From Laccaria trichodermophora (Eukaryota; Basidiomycota; Agaricomycetes; Agaricales; Hydnangiaceae), in contig JACTVC010000001.1 in assembly GCA_018417955.1 (NCBI GenBank), forward strand, positions 1,364,001-1,428,000: a stretch of 64,000 bases of DNA, written 5' to 3'. Below the pieces are notes generated by a model. The model did no database searches. It was not told the origin of the DNA and saw only the letters and a list, made by a program, of their open reading frames with translations. Of the stretch, positions 1 to 11,184 are shown piece after piece. A program made the translations under genes and the position numbers. How positions within the stretch are numbered: the stretch's first letter is position 1; each line of letters opens with the position of its first letter.

Positions 1-642
1 TTGCCAACAGCCGATCCAAAGGTTCAGGTGGCAGCCACTTGAAAGCGCCTTGGAGATTGACCTTGACGTGAGAGCTACAAGCTGAGAGAAGGGTGATTAC
101 ATCACATGATCTCGTGAGATAAGATTGATGCTCAGGCGCTCAACAAGGATTTGACTTCTCAATTACCCTGGTGCTCTAACTAATCCTGTTGCTACTGCCT
201 CAAGGTCCTATTGCCCCATCACATCACAGATATATTTTTCCAATGTTGCATCAACTATTAGTGAACCCAAGACAACTGCTCTCATTTTTGTGTCTGGCAA
301 GATGGTTGTGACAGGAGCCAAGTTGGAGGATGATTCACAGCTCGAGTCCCGTAAATACGTGCGTATAATGCAAAAGCTTGGTTTCAACATGAAGTTACTC
401 AAGTTCAAGATACAGAACATTGTTGGGAGTTGTGAGAGTCCTCAAAAATGCCCTATGTGATCTTCATCATTGGGTGCAGTCCATGTCTCCTTTCTGTCAT
501 CTGTTGCCCCTAAGACTCTCATCTGCTTCTTGGGGTCAAAACATTATCACAATCTTATATTTTACATCTTTCTTAATACTGCATATTAACCTTTCCTCAC
601 ATTTTTTTCCTTCTACATTATTACTTCATGAATATACCAGAT
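1..642. other. No gene recognised
   Basis: Stretch downstream of the Plavaka transposase stop codon. Only short open frames of 60-116 codons occur, and none resembles a known family. It may contain the 3' untranslated region and the left end of the Plavaka element, but I could not find a CACTA-like terminal inverted repeat to prove it. Confidence 0.4.
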
Positions 643-3600
643 TTAGTGGTTTAAAAATCGGTATGCTTCAACCCTTCGCAGTCGGAGAAACATATCTGTA
701 TCAACAGTGTCAACAACATGATACTCATCTGGGTTCTCAAATTCTGGAACAATATATGCACCCCGAATGATGGAACCAACAGGAATAAACTCTGCCTCAC
801 GAAGGTGTTTAGCACGAAGACGTATAAGGCCAAGGTCCCGCTCTTTTCGCTTCAAAATTCCTGTTGGTCCATCTAATGGGTGAACTAGTGCAAAGGGATA
901 GGGGGTGTTGGCCAGTGTGAATGTGAAGATGAATATGAGGCGGACAAATATGAAGACATCTGATGCAGTTGACATCTTCACCATTACACAGTCATAGCGT
1001 GGAGCATTGTTGAAAGAAGGATTGCAGCGAAGCATATCTGTCTCCTTATGCCATGTCACACAAGACTCATAATGGGTGTGGAGATATCGAAATTCAGTGA
1101 TCTGGATGGTTATTTTTCACATTTTCATAATTATGCAAGGGATGAGACTTACTGTTGTATGCTTATCAACTGTGAAATATTTGTTCTCCGGGCGTGGAAT
1201 GTTGTGTACAACACAGAATTGATTGAGGAAAGGAACTAACTTTTTCCGAAAGTCTTTGAATGCAACATCTTTGTCCTTGAATTGCATCTCAATGTTGTAG
1301 ATTGTTTCTGGGGGTTGTTTTGCTCCAATCTTCAGTTTACCGTTTTTATATGGATTGATATGTACTTCTTCCTCAGATTCTTCCTCCTGTGATGTCTTGG
1401 AGGCAGCATGTGCAGCATCATAGACATCAATGCGCTCTCGAATGCAAAGTGAAATGAGACGCCAGTGATCAAAGGTTAGAATCTATATATAAGTGAGATT
1501 GGTCATGTTTCATGAATTAAAATGATAAGACATTACCTGGGGAACAACATCCTTAAAATTGGTTTGGCGGAGATAGATTTCTCGTAGTGGGCCATGCATT
1601 TTTTCATTTGGCTTGGTACTTGTATTTTTTGTGGCACCTTTTTCTTCAATATCATCAAATATATGCTCAAGGGCATGTCTCTTGGGGAAACTCCAGCTCT
1701 TCAAACTTTTTCCATCTGTTGGTGGTGCTCTAGCCTCCTCATATTCCTGAATAGATCTTTGAATCAGACCTATATTATTTGAAAGGTTGGAACTGACCTT
1801 CAATACTTTAGAAAAATATGCTACCTCTCTCCTCCCTGCAGCAATTGTTTCGGAGGTTTGAACTTCAAGAGCAGCATACATATCCACATTCAGATAAGCA
1901 CGTGCACATTTGAGCAAACGAAATCCTTCTGGACTTGCAGATTCTGTTAGAATATTGTGTGCCACAAAGGGAAGCATCTTCCAAAATGATAATACTTTTA
2001 AGAAGTCTTATTGAATGCAGATACAAAAACAAACCTTCATGATATCCTCGAATTTTGTTGCATCTGTAAAATTTACAGATGTAAATTGGCTAAAATGGAT
2101 CAGGTTGCGCCAGCGAGGAAGTGCATTCATTCTGTATGATCAAACTAAGCATCTGAAGAAGGGGTGAATATATGACATACTGTGAATCAGCTTGGCTAGC
2201 TAGTGAACGGTGTGATTGCAAGTAATCTTCTCTGATGACTTTGAGGATGTGCCTTCCCCCCAGTCCATGTGAGTTGTTATGCATTCGATCAAATGAGAGT
2301 GCACGATGTGGGTCTGAATTCTCAATATCCCAGAAAGAATTCTGTCTATGACATTAGTTGGAAGTAATAGAATCTGAAGGAAAGAGAGATAACTGACTTG
2401 TACACCTCGCAGCCCTTTTTCCTTCAAGATTTCCTCTGCATCATCCTTTCTCCTACATTCATTTGCTTTATCAACTGTTGCTTTGCTCTCCTCTCCTGTT
2501 CGAAGAGGATACTTCGTGGAAGCATCAGAAAGCTTATCAGATGGAACAAGGCAAACTGGACAAGGGCATAAGCCCATCTTGCCCCGAATCAAAGCCATTA
2601 CACATCTATGTGATTTTAACATGCTATAAATAAAGTATATTCAAGATACTCACTGTTCCTCATAATCCGCTGAAAGAATTAAAATCAAGGGAAAAAGTCT
2701 GCGGATAATGTCGTCACCGCACTTGAACCAGAATCCAAGTTTTGAATGGTCACGAATAGATTCAAGGAGTTTTCGAAAAGATTCATGCCAGACAACTGTT
2801 TTGAAATCAACATAGGCTTTTTTTCCTTTCTCATTCTCATCTTCTGGGACCTAAAGAGCTTGATATTAACTCATGAATTAAGAGTTGTTTTTAAGAAAAA
2901 TGTTACAATTGGCTGCCACCCCACTACACGACCACCTCCAATACCTTCACCATTTCGAATCCAGTCAGGTAGATTGGCACACCTCGCTATTATTGGATAA
3001 GCCTTTTCTGTACCGAATGATGATAGTTTTGCTTTATCTGCGTAAAGGATGATGCAAAATGGTTTGCCATCTCGAGGAAGACATGACTTTTGAGAAGTCA
3101 GATTGTAAGTTGGTGACAACCGAAAAAAAAACTCACCTGAACCTTCCACCACCTGTCTGCTGTCCATGGTTCATGGTAGAACTGGATAAAATGTTGGCCA
3201 TCAAACTTATACAGCCGCTGTGCATCCCACTCAAAGTGTGGAGCAAGCTGGGGGTTGCCTGCAAGATCCAATGCCCAATCCCAGAGGTTTCGGTGATAGA
3301 ATTTGAAGTGGTTCTCAGTTGTCCGATACTTTGCTGTGACAATATCCTCCTGAAACTACATAAAATATTTTCAGCCCATCACAAATTTGTCGGTAGTAAA
3401 AACCCACTGGAGTCATCATATGAGAAGCCTCTTTCCATATTTCTTTGATGTTTTGGTGGCTCTTGAGTGTAAATGGCGCATCAGGTGAACGGCAGTCCTC
3501 AAAAATTTGAAGCAATCCATTAACATCCTCCTCCTTCATCTGAGATTTGAGGATAATTTCTGCAAATTCAAAATCTTTTCTGGTTTTGAAAGGGTACCAG

Positions 3601-4328
3601 GGCTTTCCGTATTTATGAAATGGAAGTGGCTCCTTGGGCAAAGAAAGGCCATACTCCTCAAAATGATCGATTCGGGTTGGTCGATCACTGTAAGGATGGT
3701 ATTCGGTCTTGATATCATCAATCTCATAGCTGGGCTCATTGTCCTGGTCTTTTGGATATGAATTACATTAGTGATACTGAGATAGTACATAGTATAACAT
3801 ACAAGGCACTGAGTTGCCAACCATGGTAGATGAAGGAGAACTATTTTCGATTTCTATAGGAGCAGGTCCACTGCCCATGACAATGACTGATGTAGACCCT
3901 GAGCTTTCATCAGGCTGAGCTTCTATATCTGAAGAAAATTATCAATCAATGGAAAGGATCAGAGAAATGACATCCCGCACCCAATAGCTGATGACTTGTT
4001 TGTGTGATTGCCTCTCTCCCACGTAAAATAAGCCCATCTAGCAAGAAAAAACCTTCACAATGATATTTTGTTGTGATAGGATGATTTACTCACCCTGTTC
4101 CTTCCTTTTCTGTTGCTTCTTCAACTTCTTTTCATAAGCCTTGTCACTCAGGTCATTCTCGTGCTTTCGGCGGCAAGAAGTTTGGTGTGCTCCAATACCA
4201 CGTGTGTTAAAAGGCAAGTTACAATACTGGCAATTGACTGTTTCTTTAGGCTTCTGACATGTCGTTTTATGAGCCCCAAGGGCGCGCTGAGAATTAAATG
4301 TAGACCCGCAGGTCGCACACTCGAGCAT
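643..4328 (-). CDS. Plavaka-type (CMC superfamily) DNA transposase, multi-exon
   Basis: Cut-and-paste transposase of the basidiomycete Plavaka family. The ATG at 4328 opens with two C2H2-like zinc fingers (MLECATCGSTFNSQRALGAH, then a second CQYC...H finger). After a spacer the family landmarks follow in order on the minus strand: WYPFKTRKDFEFAEIIL (about 3.6 kb), a YKFDGQHF-like block (about 3.2 kb), CIILYADKAKLSSFG and RNGEGIGGGRVVGW (about 3.1-2.9 kb), CPCPVCLVPSDKLSD (about 2.55 kb), KRHALEHIFDDI and TKPNEKMHGPL (about 1.7-1.6 kb), and a C-terminal NAPRYDCVM...VDTVDTDMFLRL block ending at 643. All blocks keep their order and no stop interrupts the ones I could follow, so the copy may be intact. 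Exon borders were not all resolved. The catalytic residues and terminal repeats were not identified. Alternative: a domesticated Plavaka copy. Confidence 0.85.
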
Positions 4329-4728
4329 CTGGACAAGATGGTGGAGGATCAGAGCCAACAGTTTGTTATCTAATTATCGCGTTATCTGATGCGGTTGTAA
4401 TCCGCGTTGAAATCGGTATCAATAACTACGGACCGATCTCAACCGGCTTGGCAGGAGTCAACCCCGTTGCAATGATCATTTTCGGTTGAAACCCGTTGCA
4501 GCTGGGAATAAACCGGCGTTCTGACGTGATTGCAACGCCGGCCGGTTGTAACCGAGGAAAAAAAAGTCCGACAGGGCTGGGTGCGACGCGTATGGATGTG
4601 GATGTCGTGACTTTGGCTTTAATCTCTGGGAGCGCCACACTGATTGATGGATCCTTCGATATGACAAGTACTGGAGACTTTAATATGTATGTAGTCCCGT
4701 GTAAACTAACTTAAGTGTCCATAGTAAG
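4329..4728. other. Intergenic, CCGGTT-rich stretch
   Basis: About 400 bases between two transposon-derived genes. It holds several imperfect inverted copies of an AACCGGC/GCCGGTTG motif (4436-4555), as seen in transposon termini, but no pair of terminal repeats with a target duplication could be established. Confidence 0.35.
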
Positions 4729-7700
4729 CTATTCCTGCAGAGCTGCCGTGGCCTTAGCACTCTTTGTTCGGCTTCGTTGAAGACCTTCAGGAAGAATGTG
4801 GGCTGCGTTAACCTCATCGACCTTTCTGCGCTTAGTGGGCCGGCGGTGATCACCATCGGGTTTTGGAAGGATAGGCGCACTGAGCACGCCACTGCCGGAT
4901 GTCAGAACTGGAGAGGAACTGAGGCCTGCCAAAGTACCAATAGACGACACCGTGTTGATGTTGGGATGAGAAGGGTACGGGGGCAAAACGAGCTGAGAGC
5001 TGTCTGCTATAAAATAGTCAGGCCTATTTTCCTGTACACCTATCGATAAGGCAGCTTCCCTGAAGGCCTGTTCATAATCAATTGTTGCGCCGACATCCAG
5101 ATTTGCCGAACCCAGAGCATTGACGTCCATGTTTTCGAAGTCAAAGTTGTCCATATTTGTGAAATCAAATTCATTGAAGTCAAAATCAAAGCCAGAACTG
5201 AAAGCGTTGGGACTGTTGATGGGAGGATGGTCATGGTCATAGTAATTGACTGGCATGTCGGGGAACAGACCAACTAGGACAAAGAGTTTTGGCAAATGCA
5301 ATTTTGCATGCAAGGCAATGAATAACCCACCGGCGTTCTCATTCAAGCCGCAATTGTCCTCTTGACTATTGAGCATCGCAGTGAGTGACTCAACCAGCGA
5401 TGTACTCTGTGTGTTTGTGTCATCTTTGTTAAGATGCATGTCGCCTGGAGGAATTGTTGAGGTAGATTCCTCCAATAAATCCACGTTGTTCCCTATATGA
5501 ATAATATTGGTTGAATATTGGAATACCTACAGAGCAACAACGTACCAGGCCCCTCGGGTAGGTCTTTATCCACTGTCTTGCTTTTAACTGATAACGCTGG
5601 ACGGCGCCCATGAACTCGAGCCCCACTTAAGCCATTGTCCTTGAGTTCCTGGATGGATTTGTTAACAACTTGCCGCCGATTTTTGTATCCTCGTCGCCTT
5701 TCCTTCTCTGCTTCGACTTGTTGCTGGAGGGCCTTGATTTCTTCCTTCCAATTGGCACTCTGATTATCTCATAGCGTCTGGATCTGCGCCTGAAGAGATT
5801 TATCTAGTTTTAACGAGTCAGCCTGCCGAGATGAAAGCATCTGAAGCTCGGCGGTGAACTCATCATGGTGAGTGAGTTTATCATCACGGTCCTTCTGTTT
5901 TGCATGACCCCAAGCCCGACGCTGGGTATTTAGGTGTTCCCTTTCGGACGGCCCATTCCAGCGCTTAGGCAGAACAGCATTCTGTTCCATCGCCTCAAGT
6001 TCATCAGCAACTTTATTGTCAAGTTCACGTGCGCTGGAAGGGTAGATTAAATGACGACAAAAATTACACTTTGAAGGTACCTTGTGACAGCTTCGCCAAT
6101 TTCCTTGCCTATGGATGTAACATCGTTTGTTCCCGAGTGACCACCTTCAACGAGATTGGAATGGTTGGGTGTCAAATTCCAGCTTGTACCATCCATCTTC
6201 GACAGGAAAGCATTGAGAGATGGCAAAAGCCATGGATTGTTGACTTTCTGTTGATACCAGTCTAAGCGCATTAAGTGAGTGTGAACTTTCAGTGTGAATT
6301 TTTACCAGCTTACCTTGTACTGACTTATCTAAGGAATTCCGGCAGAATTCACGCCATTCTTGAATTTCATCGTGACTCCGAAGTCCCATGAATCCTTTCA
6401 AACGGGCGATGGTTTCTCTGGATACTGTAGCTGGAAGTTTGTCGATGTTCCTTATGGACGTAAGGATATGGAGGTAGTTGAGTTGAATGAAGTATGGTGC
6501 GAACCTCTCGAAGTGAATGCAACAAGTCTTCAAGACAATCATCAACAATTCCAGCGCATTTCTTGGAACAGTTGATGTGGTCTCCGGCACATACTTTGCA
6601 ACATATACTAGTAATTCATCGCCTAATCCCTGCGCTTGTGGAGCTTCAGCATCTAAAATGATTGCTCGTAGGAGTGCCTTAGGATCGCCAGGAAAGAAAG
6701 CAAAGAACTTTAAAATTGATCCAGTAAGCTCAGGAATAATTTGAAAGAGCTTGGAAAACAGTTGACCAAAGGCATTCCGGGTATTCCTATCACAATAGAA
6801 GCGTGCCAGTGTTACACCTGGATTGGACAAAATTTAGAGACACCTGGTGTTTGAAACAGCTCATTGATCAAAAAATTACTTACAGCGTTTGAAGCGATCC
6901 AAAAAACCGACAACTTCCCATTCATCAACATCACCTTTCACTCGTTTGAAGGTATAGTCAATACAAAGATAAAGAACAGAGTGGAAATGTTTTGCAAGAC
7001 GCGGATGCATCATAATGACCCATTTTGCTTCAGGAGTAACCATGACTGCCTGGATGTAGCGTTTATCAGCAGAGAGCTTCGATTCACGTTGCATGTGTTC
7101 GTGTAGGAGGCCTTTATAAATCAGTGAGCTACCAATTGATATAATTGCTGTAAAATTACGCAAACCTTCCCAACCTAATCCCTTTGGATGGTCCTTCATT
7201 TTTTCTTTCCGAATTTCGTCTCTTAATTTGCGGCGATCCATGTATGCAGGGGATGCAATTGGTAGAGACATGCTGTTGTAAATAGCAGATGTTGATGGCG
7301 CTGGAATTCCTGAGGGGTAAATATCAAGTCAAACCTAAGAATCGGAATACTATACCATTGATCAGCTTGCGAACGGTGAGCCCACGCTTTCCAGCCGCAC
7401 TGATTGCTTGCCTGAGTTGATCTTTCTCCCCGGTACTTGGCTTGGTCTTCAGATACATTGGGTGATTATGTGGGTTTCGCAAGTAAACGATTGCCTTGCG
7501 AATGGAAGCGTCAACAGGGATATAAATGGCCATACGAGTTGGGCATTTTCGTTCAATAATTTTTCCGTGCGAGATTTTGCCGTCTATAATGTGCGAGTAC
7601 ACTAGGGAATTTTTATTTGGGATATATAGGTTGGACATGACTCTAGTTTACTCACGACACGCCTTCAACGCAACTCTTGGATGAACAGCCAAGACACAGG

Positions 7701-9576
7701 TCGCATTCACGTTAGACGCAATATTTAATGGCAGCACCCCATCATTATCCATAACCTTAGCCAGTATATCTTCATCAACGTTCGAAGGGATGGGGAGGTA
7801 CCGATGGTTATCGCGTTCATTATACTTCCACGCCGAGCAACCAATGAAATACTCCTTCCCATATTTTGAGCGTCCCTTCGAAGGCAATAAGTTAATGATA
7901 AGAACAGGAGATCCGAGAACCTGGACACACCGAGGCCATTTTTCGCATGACAGGCTTTCCGGTGCATGGAACCTTGCACTTGAGCTTTTGTACCTCGGCA
8001 TAAAACCTGTTGGTCACAAATCAGATGTTTTGAAGTCAATTCACAAACAATTCTCACCTCGAAACGATGTTCGCTTCCTCCAGTGCCTCACGAGAATTAG
8101 CGTCAAGCTCACGATACCAGAGCTCTCGCATCTCGTGAGGATCAGGCTCATAACGCTCACAGTCTTCAAGGATATCCTGATCAAAATGTTCACATATATC
8201 AACGCCGTTGCAGTGAAGGTATGCGCGACGGCAGTGGACACTTTCTGCAGGGTCATCGTCATCAAACCCAAAGACATAGACTTCCCCAGCAGAGCGACCA
8301 GCTGACCCTCCCCAGGAGTCTTGATCCTGCATGAAATGAAAAGAGTGAATTATCTGGGCAAAGGCTAGCGTTAAGACATACCTCAGCTCGAATTAGAGCA
8401 TCAATTGAATATTCATCACCATTGGGCTTCCGCGGAAGGCTGTCCAGTGCCGAAAGATCGACAAGTGTGGCTGAGTTGTTCCGGGGAACTGTCCACGTTG
8501 ATGGTAGTGAGGTAATAGTTGATATTGAGTTGACAGTGAGTTTCGAGGTGAGTTTGATGGGATCAGAGGGCTTCAGCCAGGTGTCTGTGGGTATCCTGGC
8601 TTTTCCTTTCAAAGATTTCCCCTTAACGGTTGCGATACCTGCTGAGGAAACATGCGGGAATTCAATCTCTGGGGAGATTGAGCGTGAACCTGTGGTAATT
8701 AGACGGTAAACTAAGGGTATGACCTACGAAGGACAAAAACTCACGTTTAATAGCTTGAGGGATTTCTTCTTGTTCCTTCTGTTCCCTTTTAACGATGTGA
8801 CTCGCAACAACCAGTGAGTTCTGGCACATTTCACCTTCGTCATCGTCCGAGTCCGAAATGACGATGACATCAGGAGAGCTCGCAGTTATGGAGTACACAG
8901 ACGAGGTTGCCCGTGATGAGGGGGGATAGCGTGGTAGAATCCTCTCATTGTCTGAGCTCAAGTCTGCTGTCTCAGACATATGCGAGGGAGGGCTATTAAT
9001 AGAAGATTAATTCAACAAAAGCATCGGATATGCAGAGGTACTAACCGTGAAATAGACGAGGATGTATACGATGACATCCGGGAAGATGGACGTGACCCCA
9101 CTTCCTTTACTCCTTCCCTAAACCAAAGCATCCACGCTTCAAATGCCACTGGACGAATCCAGTCATGGAAGTTGTCGGTTGAGAAGTAGTCCTTCTTGGC
9201 GTACGCTGGTGTCGTAATCTGTGAAACACATTGAGGTAGTGGGAATTTTATTACTATGATGCTTACAACGTCTCGAAATTGCTTGATATCGCGCGCAGTC
9301 GCACCGTCGATAAGTGCTTGTGCATGGCCAGTATCCTGGCTTAGATCCTTCGAGTTTTTGAGCCATGTTTCATAGAGTTCATAGCCGGAAAGTGTCGTCC
9401 AGTTCTCATGGCAATCGAGGGAGAAAAATGGTCGATGAGATTGATCAGCGAGGGCGGGTTGGAAGGCCTTGAGAAGATACTTAAGGGGACGGTCTATATA
9501 TGGATAATGAACTCACAAAGTCACGATAGCTGCGGAGTTTGGACAAAGAAACATCAGCGAGGTTCATCGTAGGCAT
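4729..9576 (-). pseudogene. MULE-like transposon-derived protein gene with an in-frame stop
   Basis: Large multi-exon minus-strand gene of an Agaricomycete repeat family that I recognise by pattern. It starts MPTMNLADVSLSKLRSYRDF at 9576. Then come LIDGATARDIKQF (about 9.3 kb), a Cys/His block with GEVYVFGFDDDD and VHCRRAYLHCNG (about 8.2 kb), GKEYFIGCSAWKYNE (about 7.8 kb, FLYWCH/GRF-like), LRNPHNHPMYLKTKPS (about 7.45 kb), SLCIDYTFKR-like CIDYTFKRVKGDVDEWEV (about 6.95 kb, reminiscent of the MULE transposase core), a helical block with DAEAPQAQG (6.65 kb), and a coiled-coil tail. Exons join cleanly across GT-AG introns, but the reading frame meets TGA at 5771-5769, after which about 75 codons of the same frame continue before the next intron. 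The last exons (5484-4729) are acidic, ending near an NLS-like RRPTKRRKVDE. Either a nonsense-mutated copy or a truncated protein. The MULE assignment is an inference. Confidence 0.6.
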
Positions 9577-9744
9577 CGTTGGGAGCGCCTGTGGCGGCTA
9601 GCTCAACCGTGAGTGGTGGTGGGGGTTGCGAAGGTTTTTTTCAAATTAAAATTGCATATTTTCTTGGGACACAAATGTTCCGTCCACAAATGTTCTGCCT
9701 AACAATTCTTGAGCAGGCGGTCGGACATTGAAATGTCAGGCGCC

Positions 9745-9905
9745 TATGCCGATCCCACTATCAGTACTGTATCCCACTATCACAACACAATCACACTCTT
9801 CCCTTTCCAATCACACTTTCCCCTTTTCAATCCCACTATCATCGTTTCGATCCCACTCTTTGCGCATCAATCCCACTCTTCCAGGTGTATATCTATTATC
9901 CCACT
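9745..9905. repeat. Degenerate pyrimidine-rich tandem repeat
   Basis: At least eight imperfect copies of a unit close to CAATCCCACTCTT occur in a row upstream of the F-box pseudogene. Any open frames across it are low-complexity artefacts. No gene is seen in 9577-10160. Confidence 0.55.
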
Positions 9906-10159
9906 ACTACTCTTCTTGTATATACTCGTCCATCTACTATGCCCTACCAGGACCTCGGCACCCCCTCTGAGTCGGAAGTCACAAAACATCACATTTTTTG
10001 GCGGAAGAACGTGACAAATCGTGACTGCCGAAAAAACAGAACTTCGTCAGTTCGTCGTTTTTGTGGACGGAGAAAAGCGGAAATAGGTTAGATTGGGCCC
10101 AGGAGGACCTCTCTAAAATTTTGTGGCAAGAGCTCTGGTGGAAGGTCTCAAACTCAAAG

Positions 10160-10870
10160 ATGTGCCGACTGAGAGGGGGTGCCGAGGTACTGATATGGCA
10201 TAGTATCTTGATATGCCTCATCTCCTGCCAAGGAATTTTCATGAGGCGGGTCATCAATGCTCTCTAATGAGACCTGCTTTAGCGCACGAAACCTGAAAAT
10301 TTTGAAATCAGAGTCCACAGGTCCAGGTGAGCGCCCCTCGGCTCCAAGTTGTTTAGCACGCATGGGAGCTGCATTGATACAGTAGATGTGGGGTCGTAAG
10401 CCGAACACTCACAAATCGCCAGCGATGAATCTCGGACATAAACAGATGGAATACCGAATCCAAGGTGTGAAAATGGGAAGAGTATCGCGGTTTTTATACA
10501 GCCAAAGAGGAGTTAGACGGGAGCAGCCTAGCCATATCTTGTAGAATGTCAGGTGGGAGTGTCCCCAAGTCGCGCTATATCACTGAAATGGAAGACCAGA
10601 TTGACAGATGTAGGGCCTATGGACAGCAAAAGGGATCTCGAATACCAGCAGACCTGGCAAAGGAGCATCAATGGGTGTGGTGACAAAGGCAAAGTTATCA
10701 GAAAGCCGGGCTGTAGATGGTGGTAGCGCAGAACATAAATACTTCAGCGAGAATTTCGGGTGGGTAGACCAAGGGTAGACACATGAGAGTCGAAAGGATG
10801 AGTCGGTCGATATGGAGACAACGGGTGTGGCTGGGGTGATGCTGTGAGGCATCGTGACAATGGGTAACAT
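10160..10870 (-). pseudogene. Decayed F-box gene fragment, copy 1
   Basis: On the minus strand, short segments resemble an Agaricomycete F-box protein: a KYLCSALPPSTA-like block, then, in another frame, LLCQVCWYSRSLLLSIGP, close to the usual LLCQVC.RWR.VALSTP motif of these proteins. The segments lie in different frames and are separated by stops, so no intact product is possible. The whole 700 bp aligns by eye with 20290-20960 in the same orientation, at very roughly 80% identity. Confidence 0.5.
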
Positions 10871-11065
10871 CACCCAACAGGCGCCTTCAACGCCCTGAGC
10901 AGACTTCATCGTTTTGGCGTGAACCATATAGGCTCCAGATAGAGCCAGCGTGCAAGGGTAAACCGCCAAGGGATGAGAAGGACGAAGACAGGGATTCGAG
11001 ATTGGAGAAGCTCAGGCACGTGCTTGGGGCGGCACTGCATAAAAATCGACGAACACACGTTATGG

Positions 11066-11078
11066 CATATATAAATAG
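11066..11078 (+). promoter_or_regulatory. TATA-like box upstream of the NLR gene
   Basis: CATATATAAATAG lies about 107 bp upstream of the NLR start codon at 11185, a plausible distance for a fungal core promoter. No transcript data support it. Confidence 0.4.
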
Positions 11079-11184
11079 ACGTTCAGCTTGTGGCGTAATT
11101 GGGGGTCTGCGGGCCTCCAGGCGCTCTCCTTTGGCTCTCCTTTCCTTCTTTCCCTCATCCTGAACCTCTCCACGGTATCTCAAC

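Noticed and set aside
9709..10014. Plus-strand ORFs in the pyrimidine-rich repeat
   Set aside because: Low-complexity repeat sequence open in more than one frame, no start context or family resemblance.
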